A DNA stretch of 64,000 nucleotides, taken from NCBI GenBank assembly GCA_012960755.1, contig DUAT01000057.1:415909-479908 (forward strand), given 5' to 3'. Positions 45,449 through 54,517 of the stretch are shown piece after piece. The position numbers and the translations under genes are program-made. The DNA is from Gammaproteobacteria bacterium (GTDB lineage: Bacteria; Pseudomonadota; Gammaproteobacteria; Pseudomonadales; Azotimanducaceae_A). Every line of letters starts with the position of its first letter. The first letter of the stretch is position 1. The notes under the pieces are model-generated. The model saw only the letters and a list, made by a program, of their open reading frames with translations, did no database searches and had not been told where the DNA came from.

Positions 45449-47066
45449 CAGAGGTACTCAACAGGTCAAGAGGCTTACCGTCGAGGTCGGGTGGAGCCGC
45501 GATACCTATGTGGTTAGCCAGTGTTGGACCAGTATCAATGGTGTGGGCGGTACCGGACACTTTTGCTGCCTGAACTCCCCAGCCATAGAAGATCAAAGGT
45601 ACATTCCTGTCATAGTCGTAAACAGAGCCGTGCGTTGTACCACCTCCAATGGTGAGCACACAGTCAGGATGCAGTTGAATGGTTAAATCGCCACTCCTGT
45701 CATGGGTCAGAGAATTACGCAGCAACGCTGCCACCTTACCTTTCCCGGCCCTAATCTGTTGTTGCGTCCAGGTTCTCTTTACAATGTTAATCCCCGTGAG
45801 CGCTTCATTCAGGGTGGCCAGCACCTGTGCAGGGTCCAACATATTCTCGGCAAGATACTCACGACTGAGGGTCAATTGCTGCCCGGTGAACTTTACCAGT
45901 TCACCAGGCATGTCGAATGGATGAGTGTAATCCCGGTAGATCGACCAATATATTTGGCCAATGATTGGTACAAACGACAACCTGCCCTGGCTGGGGCAGG
46001 AATTTGATCCATTTTCGGTCATGTACTCCGGCAGCTCGGCGACGCCATGATCGGCGGTGAGGACGACCAATACATTGCCAAGACCAAGTTTTTTTTCGAG
46101 TCCGGCAATAAGCTCATTAAGTATATTATCAACATTGTCCAGGGTCGCTTCGGCTTCAGAGCTGCGTGGTCCATAAAGATGTCCCACTGTATCGGTGGCA
46201 GACAAGGCAAGTAACAAAAGATCAGGATTTTCGCCCTCACCCAGGCTTTCTTCGCGGATAATGATATTGGCAAGCTTAATGGTTTGCGTATCGATGACCG
46301 GTGAGCGATAAATGCGGTTAAATACAGTATCGCCGTCACCATCCTTCAGAGGATGACCGCTGCTGCGATCAAACAAACTCGATTCCCCGTCATAGTCATC
46401 CTGCCTGTAGGTGCCTGCAGGGTGCACCCAGGTACCTGGGATATCGCGTAAATGGCCATCAACCACGGGGTCAGTACCATTAAATTTATCGATATAGCCG
46501 GGCAGAGACTTCATATAGTAACCGCTGCTGGTGAACTTGCCATTGCTCTGGTTGTACCAGAATACGCCGTCGGCCTTGTGCCCACCCATAGTGATAACAG
46601 CGCGATCTTTACCGCCAACAGAAAACACCCGGGATTGCGGATAGCGATCTTTTAACCAGTCACCAAAAGTACTGGCTCTTAAATTGACGGGTGAACGATT
46701 GTGATCGCTATCAATCACCTGATGGGCATTGTTTTCATCGTCGACACAATAGCGTTCTTGAAAGGTTTGCTGATCGACAAACGTGTTTCCCGGTATGCCT
46801 GCTCTGCCTGGCGTAACACCGGTTACTAAAACACTGTGACCAGGGCATGTACTGGTGATTGCGTGATTGAGTTCCGAATCGACAAAGACCCTGCCCTGCC
46901 GGGATAACATACCCAACGCCCCTGGCAGATCATCTGTCACCCTGTCCCGACGTAACTGATCTACCGATATAATGACAATAAGTTTCGGGTTCGCCTGTAG
47001 TGCAGAACTATTGAAAACAAAAAGGAAAATAACCGGGAGAACTGTTGTCAGTTTTAACCTAACCAC
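45432..47066 (-). CDS. Alkaline phosphatase family hydrolase (PafA-like)
   Basis: An exported phosphohydrolase of about 544 aa. A signal peptide is clear (LTTVLPVIFLFVFNSSALQA). Metal-binding SVDQLRRDR is followed by the nucleophile region HAITSTCPGHSVLVTG, where a Thr replaces Ser as in PafA-type phosphatases. Further metal ligands lie in VLTADHGVAELPEY and in GTTHGSVYDYD. It acts in the periplasm on phosphate esters. The start is uncertain: GTG 47066 places the signal peptide at the N-terminus, while a TTG at 47129 overlaps the cyclophilin gene. The downstream DUF523 gene overlaps its end. Confidence 0.83.
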   Translation of the reverse strand: MVRLKLTTVLPVIFLFVFNSSALQANPKLIVIISVDQLRRDRVTDDLPGALGMLSRQGRVFVDSELNHAITSTCPGHSVLVTGVTPGRAGIPGNTFVDQQTFQERYCVDDENNAHQVIDSDHNRSPVNLRASTFGDWLKDRYPQSRVFSVGGKDRAVITMGGHKADGVFWYNQSNGKFTSSGYYMKSLPGYIDKFNGTDPVVDGHLRDIPGTWVHPAGTYRQDDYDGESSLFDRSSGHPLKDGDGDTVFNRIYRSPVIDTQTIKLANIIIREESLGEGENPDLLLLALSATDTVGHLYGPRSSEAEATLDNVDNILNELIAGLEKKLGLGNVLVVLTADHGVAELPEYMTENGSNSCPSQGRLSFVPIIGQIYWSIYRDYTHPFDMPGELVKFTGQQLTLSREYLAENMLDPAQVLATLNEALTGINIVKRTWTQQQIRAGKGKVAALLRNSLTHDRSGDLTIQLHPDCVLTIGGGTTHGSVYDYDRNVPLIFYGWGVQAAKVSGTAHTIDTGPTLANHIGIAAPPDLDGKPLDLLSTSDENDR

Positions 47067-47115
47067 TCGATTGTGCCGTCGAGCATTGTCTGAAATCGAG
47101 ATGCATCTGGTAAAC

Positions 47116-47757
47116 TTACAACCTTTCAATCTTAATGATGGTCACGGGAATCACGGGTACATTCTGATGCCCGTTTCGATTCACCGTGGGCTCGAACTCA
47201 ATCCTGCGTACGTTCTCCATACCCTTTACAACATGTCCAAAGACGACATAGCCAAATGTTTTACAGCTTTGCGGACGATACAAACCTCTGGCCGTCGCCG
47301 CCTTTTGTTTTTGCTCATCTTCCCGGGTACAGCTAGCTTCACTGTGGTCAAGAAATGCGTTGTTATTGACGTTGATAAAAAACTGCCGCTGGGCAGTATC
47401 AATCTCATTCAGGCGGGCCATGGCGATTGTCCCGGTCACATTGCGCAAACCATTGTCTGCTTCATTATATATGCCCTTGTGCTCTGTCACGGCTCGCATG
47501 TTTACCCGCATGCCGCCGCCCTGAATCATAAACCCCTCGATAACCCGATGGAAAATAGTGTCTGCGTAACCATCTTCATCTACATATGAAAGAAAGTTTG
47601 CCACCGTAATTGGGGCTTTCTCGGCATTTAATTGCACCTGAAAGTCACCCAGGGTTGTCTTGATAACAACCGTGACATTCTTGTTGTCAGATTGGGTGTC
47701 GTTTGCAAGGCAGGAAAAGGCCATGCACAAGCAACAGAAGGTAATGATCTTTTTCAT
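47116..47757 (-). CDS. Periplasmic cyclophilin-type peptidyl-prolyl isomerase
   Basis: About 213 aa. A signal peptide (MKKIITFCCLCMAFSCLA) is followed by the cyclophilin fold: LGDFQVQLNAEKAPITVANF, the catalytic-site FHRVIEGFMIQGG near 68-80, and AMARLNEIDTAQRQFFINV near 112-130. A Cys pair (SEASCTRED, RPQSCKTFG) may form a disulfide. PPIases of this type help outer-membrane protein folding. The ATG at 47757 is chosen because it places the Lys pair before the hydrophobic core. It precedes the phosphatase gene and probably shares a transcript. Confidence 0.88.
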   Translation of the reverse strand: MKKIITFCCLCMAFSCLANDTQSDNKNVTVVIKTTLGDFQVQLNAEKAPITVANFLSYVDEDGYADTIFHRVIEGFMIQGGGMRVNMRAVTEHKGIYNEADNGLRNVTGTIAMARLNEIDTAQRQFFINVNNNAFLDHSEASCTREDEQKQKAATARGLYRPQSCKTFGYVVFGHVVKGMENVRRIEFEPTVNRNGHQNVPVIPVTIIKIERL

Positions 47758-47833
47758 GCTATTTCTCATCAAAATCAAGTTTGCAAGCTTAAGGTAGTTT
47801 CATTTGCCTAACAACTCGCGGTAGGATCAGATC

Positions 47834-49021
47834 ATGAGTGAGAATACTGAACACTTCCGTGAAGAAACAAGAACATGGCTTGAGGACAATTGTCCGGCGG
47901 GTGTAAGAAAACCGGGATTTATTCCCTGGGGCAGCCAGAAAATTGAGCTTGAAGATGACACCCGAATCTGGCTGGAAAGAATGTCGGACAAGGGTTGGAC
48001 TGTGCCTACCTGGCCTACGGAGTATGGCGGAGCAGGTCTTAGCAGAGCCGAATACATGGTTGTCCAGCAGGAGATGCGACGGATAGGTGCCCGTCCCGCG
48101 TTGACCGGCCGCGGTGTTAATTACATTGGTCCGACGGTACTGGAATTTGGAAGCGACGCCCAGAAAGCCAAATGGCTTCCCCGTTTCGCCCGTGGGGAAG
48201 GCGGTTGGTGCATGGGATACAGCGAGCCTGCTGCCGGTAGCGATCTCGCTAATCTGCAACTTCGCTGTGTCGACGCCGGTGACGTTTACAAGCTTAACGG
48301 TATGAAAATCTGGACATCCGATGGTATCTATGGCGATTGGATTTTTTGCCTGGTGCGCACCGACCCGGAGAAACCAAAACACGAAGGCATCAGCCTGGTC
48401 CTGGTCAATATGGACCAGCCTGGCGTTCGCGTCAGGCCAATCCGGTTGATCAGCGGCAACTCACCATTCTGTGAAACTTTTTTTGAAGATGCCGTTGTCG
48501 ATAAGGACGATATGATTGGACCCAGGAACCAGGGATGGGCCGTCGGTAAGCGCCTGTTGCAATACGAACGTTCCGTACATGGCGGGGTCAACACGAGCGG
48601 TGCCCAGGTCGAACAAAAAACCCAGTCCCTGGCGGACATTACCAAAACCTATGTTGGTACCAGTGTCGACGGGAGAATAGCAGATCCAGCCATTCGGGAT
48701 CGTTTGCTCCAGCTGGAAATGAATTCCGTTGCCTACAAACTCACCCAGCAACGGGTATTAGCTGAGACCCAGGCCAGTGCGCCTGCCCTGGCGACATCAA
48801 TCCTGAAGGTAAAAGGCGCAGAATTTACCAAAGAGCGCGTCGATATACTGCAACATGCCATGGGTATCCAGGGATTTGGCTGGGAAGGCAGCGCCTTCAG
48901 CAGCAAAGAAATCGACACCAACCGGGAATGGTTAACGAGTCGTGCGGTATCGATTTACGGCGGCACCAGTGAAATTCAAATGAACATTATCGCCAAGCGC
49001 GTACTGGGACTGCCTGATTAA
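47834..49021 (+). CDS. Acyl-CoA dehydrogenase
   Basis: A 395-aa FAD enzyme oxidising acyl-CoA thioesters. FAD/substrate motifs are GYSEPAAGSDLANL near 128-141 and WTSDGIYGDWIF near 160-171; the C-terminus is IYGGTSEIQMNIIAKRVLG. The position of the MCAD catalytic Glu376 is Gly (IYGGT), and Glu245 in LLQYERSVHGG lies where isovaleryl- and long-chain-type enzymes keep their base, suggesting that subtype. Its stop overlaps the Nudix gene by one base, and it is divergent from the cyclophilin gene. TAGGAT precedes the ATG. Confidence 0.92.
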   Translation: MSENTEHFREETRTWLEDNCPAGVRKPGFIPWGSQKIELEDDTRIWLERMSDKGWTVPTWPTEYGGAGLSRAEYMVVQQEMRRIGARPALTGRGVNYIGPTVLEFGSDAQKAKWLPRFARGEGGWCMGYSEPAAGSDLANLQLRCVDAGDVYKLNGMKIWTSDGIYGDWIFCLVRTDPEKPKHEGISLVLVNMDQPGVRVRPIRLISGNSPFCETFFEDAVVDKDDMIGPRNQGWAVGKRLLQYERSVHGGVNTSGAQVEQKTQSLADITKTYVGTSVDGRIADPAIRDRLLQLEMNSVAYKLTQQRVLAETQASAPALATSILKVKGAEFTKERVDILQHAMGIQGFGWEGSAFSSKEIDTNREWLTSRAVSIYGGTSEIQMNIIAKRVLGLPD

Positions 49022-49824
49022 TGTCGGAGCCCGCAACGCACAAGAACCAGAACAAGGACGAGAACCAGGATAACAAGGTCCAGGACCAGCCTATTCGACC
49101 TGCGGCAACGGTTATTGTCGTCCGGGATGCTGAGCCCCAGTATGAAATTTTCATGTTACGTCGAACCAACCAGGCTGCTTTCGCAGGAGGTATGTACGTC
49201 TTTCCCGGTGGCAGGGTTGATGAACACGATCATTCGCAACTCTATGCAGGTCACCATCTTGAACCCGGAGAACACCAGTCAGGACAACGACAGGCGTTGG
49301 GGAAAAACTGGCGGGCCTATTGGATAGCAGGAATTCGGGAGACATTCGAGGAAGCCGGGATTCTGCTTGCCTATGACAGAAATGGCAGGATATTCGAGTT
49401 CAATACCTCCAACCAGACACGATTCGACCGGTATCGCCAGCAGATACACGATCATGAAATCACCCTGGTTGATATTTGCGAAAAAGAAAACCTGACCCTC
49501 GCCATCGACCTGATACACTTTTACAACCGCTGGGTCACGCCAGTCGGCCGACCTCGACGTTTCGACACCCGGTTTTTCATCACAGCGACACCAGAAGCCC
49601 AGTCCGGTTTACATGACGGCAAGGAAACCATCGATAGTTGTTGGATCTCTCCTAAAAAAGCCCTGCAACTGCATGAGAACCATGAATTCGGCATGATGCG
49701 AGTGACTGCAATGCAACTGCGTGAATTCGAAAATTACAAAACCGCTGCAGAATTCCTGGATATGGCTGCTTCAAATACGGCATTTCCCACTAATAATCCA
49801 AGCGGTTCTGCCATCCAAGACTGA
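49021..49824 (+). CDS. Nudix hydrolase, NUDT7/NUDT19-like
   Basis: A 267-aa hydrolase. The Nudix box is split: MYVFPGGRVDEHD near 58-70 is followed, after an insert of about 33 residues, by GIRETFEEAGILLAY near 104-118. This arrangement is known from CoA-diphosphatase-like NUDT7/NUDT19 proteins. Hydrolysis of CoA or acyl-CoA would suit its coupling (1-base overlap) to the acyl-CoA dehydrogenase gene; this is inference. The hydrophilic N-terminus (KNQNKDENQDNK) is probably disordered. Confidence 0.85.
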   Translation: MSEPATHKNQNKDENQDNKVQDQPIRPAATVIVVRDAEPQYEIFMLRRTNQAAFAGGMYVFPGGRVDEHDHSQLYAGHHLEPGEHQSGQRQALGKNWRAYWIAGIRETFEEAGILLAYDRNGRIFEFNTSNQTRFDRYRQQIHDHEITLVDICEKENLTLAIDLIHFYNRWVTPVGRPRRFDTRFFITATPEAQSGLHDGKETIDSCWISPKKALQLHENHEFGMMRVTAMQLREFENYKTAAEFLDMAASNTAFPTNNPSGSAIQD

Positions 49825-50089
49825 GCCGGATTCACCCGCTAAAAGCCAGTTTCCTCCGACTCAAAACCCATTTTAATGCGCTGCTTCACAATCTTTCTAC
49901 TCAGGCCCCCGTTTACCCCCGGAATTGGGCCGTTCCTCCAGCACAGACCCGATTTTGTCTTGTAGTGACCATAATAAATACATCGTAATTGTCCAATTTA
50001 CTATCTTCGATAGAAAAAGCTTCGAGAGAATTAGTTGAACGAAATATCACGAACCCAATCGGAATTTGTCCGAAAAGGAGTCAGAGACA

Positions 50090-50362
50090 ATGAAAACACT
50101 ACTTTTACTTACGCTTGCTCTAATAGCGAACATGGCAAATGCTGCGGACAGATCGGTAAACGAATTGTCAGACGTAGAACTGTGTCTTGAATGGGATGAA
50201 CGGGTAAAAATGCACTCAACATCGAGCGGATTTTTTGCGAGCCTGTGGAGCCCATCCAGCAATAAACGGCGGTCCCCTGAAATGTCTTTTATGCGCGTTT
50301 CGGACCTTATCAGGGAACGTAACCTTAGAGAGTTATCCTGTACGATCAATTATCCCAGCTAA
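50090..50362 (+). CDS. Small exported protein, unknown
   Basis: A 90-aa protein with a clear signal peptide (MKTLLLLTLALIANMANA, cleavage likely after the last Ala) and a mature part of about 72 aa containing two Cys (ELCLEWDE, ELSCTINY) that could form a disulfide. AAGGAG lies 8 nt before ATG 50090, which decides the start. It converges with the GST-like gene. No family recognised. Confidence 0.62.
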   Translation: MKTLLLLTLALIANMANAADRSVNELSDVELCLEWDERVKMHSTSSGFFASLWSPSSNKRRSPEMSFMRVSDLIRERNLRELSCTINYPS

Positions 50363-50384
50363 CTGTAATATCAACTGCTGGCCA

Positions 50385-51065
50385 CTACTGGCGGTCGCGA
50401 ATTTCCGCCGCCAGCGTTCCCCGCCGTGTTAACATTTCATCAAAGATACCGTAGAACTCAGGTGCAACAGAATTGTTCACGGCTTCATTTTCCGAAAGTG
50501 CATCAGACCAGGACTGGATATTAGGATAGTTGTCCAATAGCCCGCTTTGCAGGTACTTTTCGGCGATTGAAAAGCGCTGCAGAAACGGTGCATATGAAGC
50601 ATCCACGAGACTCAAACTATCCCCGTTGAAGTAAGGACCCTCGTTGTCCCGCTCATTCTCCATGGCTTCTTCCAGCCGGGACAGTGCCGATGGCACCTTG
50701 TCCAATGCCAGTTCCAACGCCTCGGCATCCTTAGCGTAGGTGACGGTACCCAACTGCCTTGAGAAATCCGGGACAAAATCTGTCCAGGCGCGGTTTCGCG
50801 CCCGTTTAACCGGATCCGCTGGATGTAGTTGTGGTTCGCTGGTTTCATCCAGATATTCAGCGATGGCGTTGGATTCAAAAAGAACCTTGTCATCCACTTT
50901 CAATACCGGGACCTTGCCGTGGGGTGAAATTTCAAGAAACCAGTCCGGCTTCTCACGAAGATTGATATAGGTGACGTCGAACTCGACCTCTTTAGCCCGC
51001 AGAACAATAACTGCTCGCTGTACCCAGGGTCATGTGTACGAGCTGACCAGATGATATTTAGGCAT
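50385..51065 (-). CDS. GST-like selenoprotein (in-frame TGA at catalytic Cys)
   Basis: The frame is continuous from ATG 51065 to 50385 (226 aa) except for one TGA at 51030-51032, codon 12. The context is HLVSSYT-(TGA)-PWVQRAV, exactly where omega/glutaredoxin-like GSTs have CPWVQRA. A GST thioredoxin-like domain follows, with cis-Pro in GKVPVLKV and the GSH-binding ESNAIAEYL, then an all-helical C-terminal domain. AAGGAGA precedes the ATG at good distance. Sec-containing GST-like proteins are known from marine metagenomes. A plain stop mutation is the alternative; a conventional annotation would start at the internal ATG 50903 and lose the active site. Confidence 0.78.
50994..51019 (-). promoter_or_regulatory. 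Candidate bacterial SECIS hairpin, GST-like gene
   Basis: Ten nt after the TGA, on the minus strand, AGC-GA-GCAG-UUAUUGUU-CUGC-GG-GCU can fold: a 3-bp lower stem, a 2x2 internal loop, a 4-bp upper stem, and an 8-nt loop containing GU. Position and size fit a bacterial SECIS, but the stem is weak, and the fold was judged by eye. Confidence 0.4.
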
Positions 51066-51332
51066 AGTAGTTTCTCCTTTGCCTGATCATCGCCCTAAAA
51101 ACAACCCTGAGTCAATTCTGATTGCCAATTGCAGGGTTATGGAGCCTGAACCGCGTTGAGTTAAGAGGGGGGTGCCTTTGTTCTCATTAAATTAGTCATA
51201 GAAAGCGGGTAGCCCCACAAACGGCAGGTCGAGCGCAAAGTGGACTGTTTGGCGGGATGGCCGAGCCGTAGCATTCACAAAATTTATTTACCAACTAAAA
51301 TAGGCGCCACCAGGGTTTAAGCATCAATATTT

Positions 51333-54300
51333 CTACGCAGCAGTATCTACCGTCAACGTTGGGATCCCGTCTTTTTCGCCCCTAAACTTCACAATAAGGG
51401 CTCTGATGGCATGGGGCGCCATTAGCAAGGCAGGCGTCACAATAAGGGTCAGTACGGTCGCAAAACTTAAACCCGAGACGATAGACGATGCCAATAGCAC
51501 CCAGAAGGAAGCAATGGGACCGCCGACTTCAATTTCACGCGCCAGCAGGTCAACGGATACGCCACTTGCCATGGGTAACAAGCCAAAACCGGTCGTGAAG
51601 GTGGTTAGAAATACCGGGCGAATACGCAGGCATCCGGTTTGCATGACCACTCTTTGCATCGTCCAGCCAGGATTTTCCTTGTGCAGGTAATTAAATGTAT
51701 CGATGAGGACAATATTGTTGTTCACAATAATACCCGCCAGGGCAACAATACCCACACCGGTCATGATGGCACTAAAGGACTGGTCGAGAACCAGTAGTCC
51801 CAGCAGAACCCCGCAGGTGGACATCACCACGGCAGACAAGATGAGCGCGGCTTGATAGAAGCTGTTAAATTGCGTCACCAGCAATATCCCCATCAGTGCC
51901 AGGGCCAGGGAGAAGGCTTTACCGATAAAACTCATCGACTTGTTCTGTTCCTCGTTCGAACCCCGGAACACGACCTGAAGGGAGGGATCAATAGCGGCGT
52001 CTTCCAGCCAGCCTGCAATTTCGTTTACCTTATCGCTGGCGAGTACGCCAGTCATCGTATTGGCCCGCACGTACATCACTCGTTGGCCATTCTGACGGAA
52101 GATTGTACTGACCTTTGGTTTCGCTTTTCTCTCAACAAAACTGCTAAGGGGCACCTGCCCGTCCCTGGTCGACACGCGTAAAGCATCCAATCGGGTAACG
52201 GTTCGATATTCTTTAGGGTAGCGCACCCGGATATCTACTTCATCATCTACGTCATCCGGGCGGTACTTGCCCACCAAAATGCCATTGGTTACCAATTGAA
52301 TTGCTGCGCCGACACTGACCACATCTGCACCGAGCATCGCTGCCTTGACACGATCTACTTTCACTTCCCATTCAATACCCGGTACCGGTGCCGTGTCATC
52401 AACCGATGTCAATCCATCCATGGATTCAAGAAATTTGCGGATTCGCCTTGTTTCAGACGCCAGGATTTCCAGATCGTCACCGCTGAGCTGAATCTGGATG
52501 TCTTTACCAACCGGGGGACCTGACTCCTGTTTTCGGACTTCCGCCCTGACTCCGGGAATGTCCTCGATCGCTTCGCGATATTGGTTTTCAATATCCCAGC
52601 CAGAGATATCGCGAGTTCGTCGATCTGAGAGCTCGATGAACATATTGCCTATCTGGTCAGCCGATGACCCCGATCCACCTCGAACACCGCCGCTACCGGT
52701 GCGGGTGTAGATACTGTTAATGTAACCCACGCCGGTAATTCGTTGCTCTACATCCGTGACGATATCGCGGACTTCTGACGCTGAGTAGTTACCCTTTGCT
52801 GCGACGTCGATCCCTGCGAATGTGGGATCAACTTCGGTGAAGAACTGCATTCCATTACCATAAACGCTGTAAGCCCTGACAATGCTGAGCAGGCAGACAA
52901 AGGTAATTCCGATGACTAGCAGTGGGTGATCAGTGGTAAAACGTAACACTCGTGCATAGTAACCAAGCACACCAGTCAGATCTTCGAACCGGCCTTCGTC
53001 AACCGCCAGGACATTGCCACCTTCCAGTTTTGGTTGCTGTTTTGACAGCAATGTGCCAAGAACCGGGGCGAAAATCAGCGCATAGGCCAGGGACCCGAAG
53101 AGAACGGCAAATACCGTCACAGGCAGGTACTTCATAAACCCACCGACCACACCCGGCCAGAACATCAATGGCAGGAAGGCGGCAAGGGTTGTACCGGTCG
53201 AAGCAAGCACCGGCCAGAACATGCGTTTGATGGAATACACATACGCATCTCGTGGTGACGTCCCTTCGGTCATCTTTCGATCCGCCAGTTCAATGATAAC
53301 GATGGCACCGTCAATCAGCATCCCAAGACCTAACAGCATGCCAAACATCACCATAAAGTTGTAGGTGAACCCTAATGCGTTAACAACTATAAAGGCGAAC
53401 AGGAATGAAAACGGTATCCCCATCGCAACCAGCAAACCAGACCGAACCCCCACGGCAGCGACAACAACGGTCAGGACCAGGAACATGGCAGTAGATATAT
53501 TTCCCTCCAGTGTATTAATCTGATCCAGTGTTTCCGGCGCCTGGTCAGCCATATAACCCACACTGACATTGGCGGGAAAATCCACCCTGGTGGCCTCAAC
53601 AACAGTCTTGATCTTGTCAACGGCAGCAATCAAACTGGCCCCCTTGCGCTTGGAAAGCTCCACCGCAACGGCTGGTATGGAATTTGCGCGGGTGTAGCCC
53701 CTGGCATCCTTAAAGGTGCGGCGAATAGTGGTGACATCAGCCAATGTTACAACGCCATTACTGGTTGCTTTAACAGGAATCGACAGAATGTCCTTGGCGG
53801 TTTCAATCACACTGGGTATTTTTACGGAGAAGCTGCCCTTACCGGTATCCACAGCGCCTGCTGCAATCAAACGATTGTTTCTGCTTACCGCGCCGATCAG
53901 TTCTTCGTTGGTAATGCCATAGGCCTCTAACTGGGACGGGTCAACAATGGCTTCAAGCAGCTCTTCACGCTGGCCATTGAGATTGGCCTCGAGAACTTCC
54001 GGGATGCTCTCCAGCTCATCTTTGAGGCTTCTGGCCAGTTTGTATAAGACTCGATCTGGTACACCTTCACCGCCAAGCGTTATTGTTATGATAGGGAAGT
54101 CGCCAGCGGCCACCTCATTAACGATGGGTTCGTCAGCGGAACTGGGGATCTTGACCTTTGCCTTGTCAACCGCCTCGTGGACATCCAGCAACGCCTGTTC
54201 CGACTCAAAACTGTAATCAAACTCGATAACGATGGTTGCACTGCCCTCTCCAGAGTAGGAGTTAATCTCTTTAACTCCTTCAACATTCTTTAGTTCGAGC

Positions 54301-54506
54301 TCCATGGGTCGCGCCAACAGGCGTTCTGCATCCTGGGGCGAAATTCCTTCATGCGGGACAGTGACGATGATGATTGGAATGGAAACGTCGGGTTTGGCTT
54401 CAAGAGGAATCGTTTTGTACGAAACGAAACCCGCGAGCAGAATCACACACAATAAGGAGATGATGGTTCGAGAGCGATCGATCAAGACCGCGACATAGGA
54501 GGACAT
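51333..54506 (-). CDS. RND efflux transporter permease (AcrB/HAE1-like)
   Basis: A 1057-aa inner-membrane proton-driven pump with the RND pattern: TM1 IISLLCVILLAGFVS, two large periplasmic loops, and 12 TMs. The TM4 proton-relay segment reads GMLIDGAIVIIELADR, so only one of the two AcrB Asp residues (407/408) is present, as in CusA-type pumps. TM10 has GIIVNNNIVLIDTFNY. The adaptor gene precedes it by 11 bases. Substrate (drug, metal or lipid) is not decidable. No outer-membrane channel gene is adjacent. Confidence 0.93.
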   Translation of the reverse strand: MSSYVAVLIDRSRTIISLLCVILLAGFVSYKTIPLEAKPDVSIPIIIVTVPHEGISPQDAERLLARPMELELKNVEGVKEINSYSGEGSATIVIEFDYSFESEQALLDVHEAVDKAKVKIPSSADEPIVNEVAAGDFPIITITLGGEGVPDRVLYKLARSLKDELESIPEVLEANLNGQREELLEAIVDPSQLEAYGITNEELIGAVSRNNRLIAAGAVDTGKGSFSVKIPSVIETAKDILSIPVKATSNGVVTLADVTTIRRTFKDARGYTRANSIPAVAVELSKRKGASLIAAVDKIKTVVEATRVDFPANVSVGYMADQAPETLDQINTLEGNISTAMFLVLTVVVAAVGVRSGLLVAMGIPFSFLFAFIVVNALGFTYNFMVMFGMLLGLGMLIDGAIVIIELADRKMTEGTSPRDAYVYSIKRMFWPVLASTGTTLAAFLPLMFWPGVVGGFMKYLPVTVFAVLFGSLAYALIFAPVLGTLLSKQQPKLEGGNVLAVDEGRFEDLTGVLGYYARVLRFTTDHPLLVIGITFVCLLSIVRAYSVYGNGMQFFTEVDPTFAGIDVAAKGNYSASEVRDIVTDVEQRITGVGYINSIYTRTGSGGVRGGSGSSADQIGNMFIELSDRRTRDISGWDIENQYREAIEDIPGVRAEVRKQESGPPVGKDIQIQLSGDDLEILASETRRIRKFLESMDGLTSVDDTAPVPGIEWEVKVDRVKAAMLGADVVSVGAAIQLVTNGILVGKYRPDDVDDEVDIRVRYPKEYRTVTRLDALRVSTRDGQVPLSSFVERKAKPKVSTIFRQNGQRVMYVRANTMTGVLASDKVNEIAGWLEDAAIDPSLQVVFRGSNEEQNKSMSFIGKAFSLALALMGILLVTQFNSFYQAALILSAVVMSTCGVLLGLLVLDQSFSAIMTGVGIVALAGIIVNNNIVLIDTFNYLHKENPGWTMQRVVMQTGCLRIRPVFLTTFTTGFGLLPMASGVSVDLLAREIEVGGPIASFWVLLASSIVSGLSFATVLTLIVTPALLMAPHAIRALIVKFRGEKDGIPTLTVDTAA

Positions 54507-54517
54507 AGATGTACCCG

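Noticed and set aside
50385..50903. GST-like gene as an N-terminally truncated pseudogene
   Set aside because: The upstream frame is intact to a good start with Shine-Dalgarno, and the only interruption is a TGA at the catalytic Cys, which favours selenocysteine.
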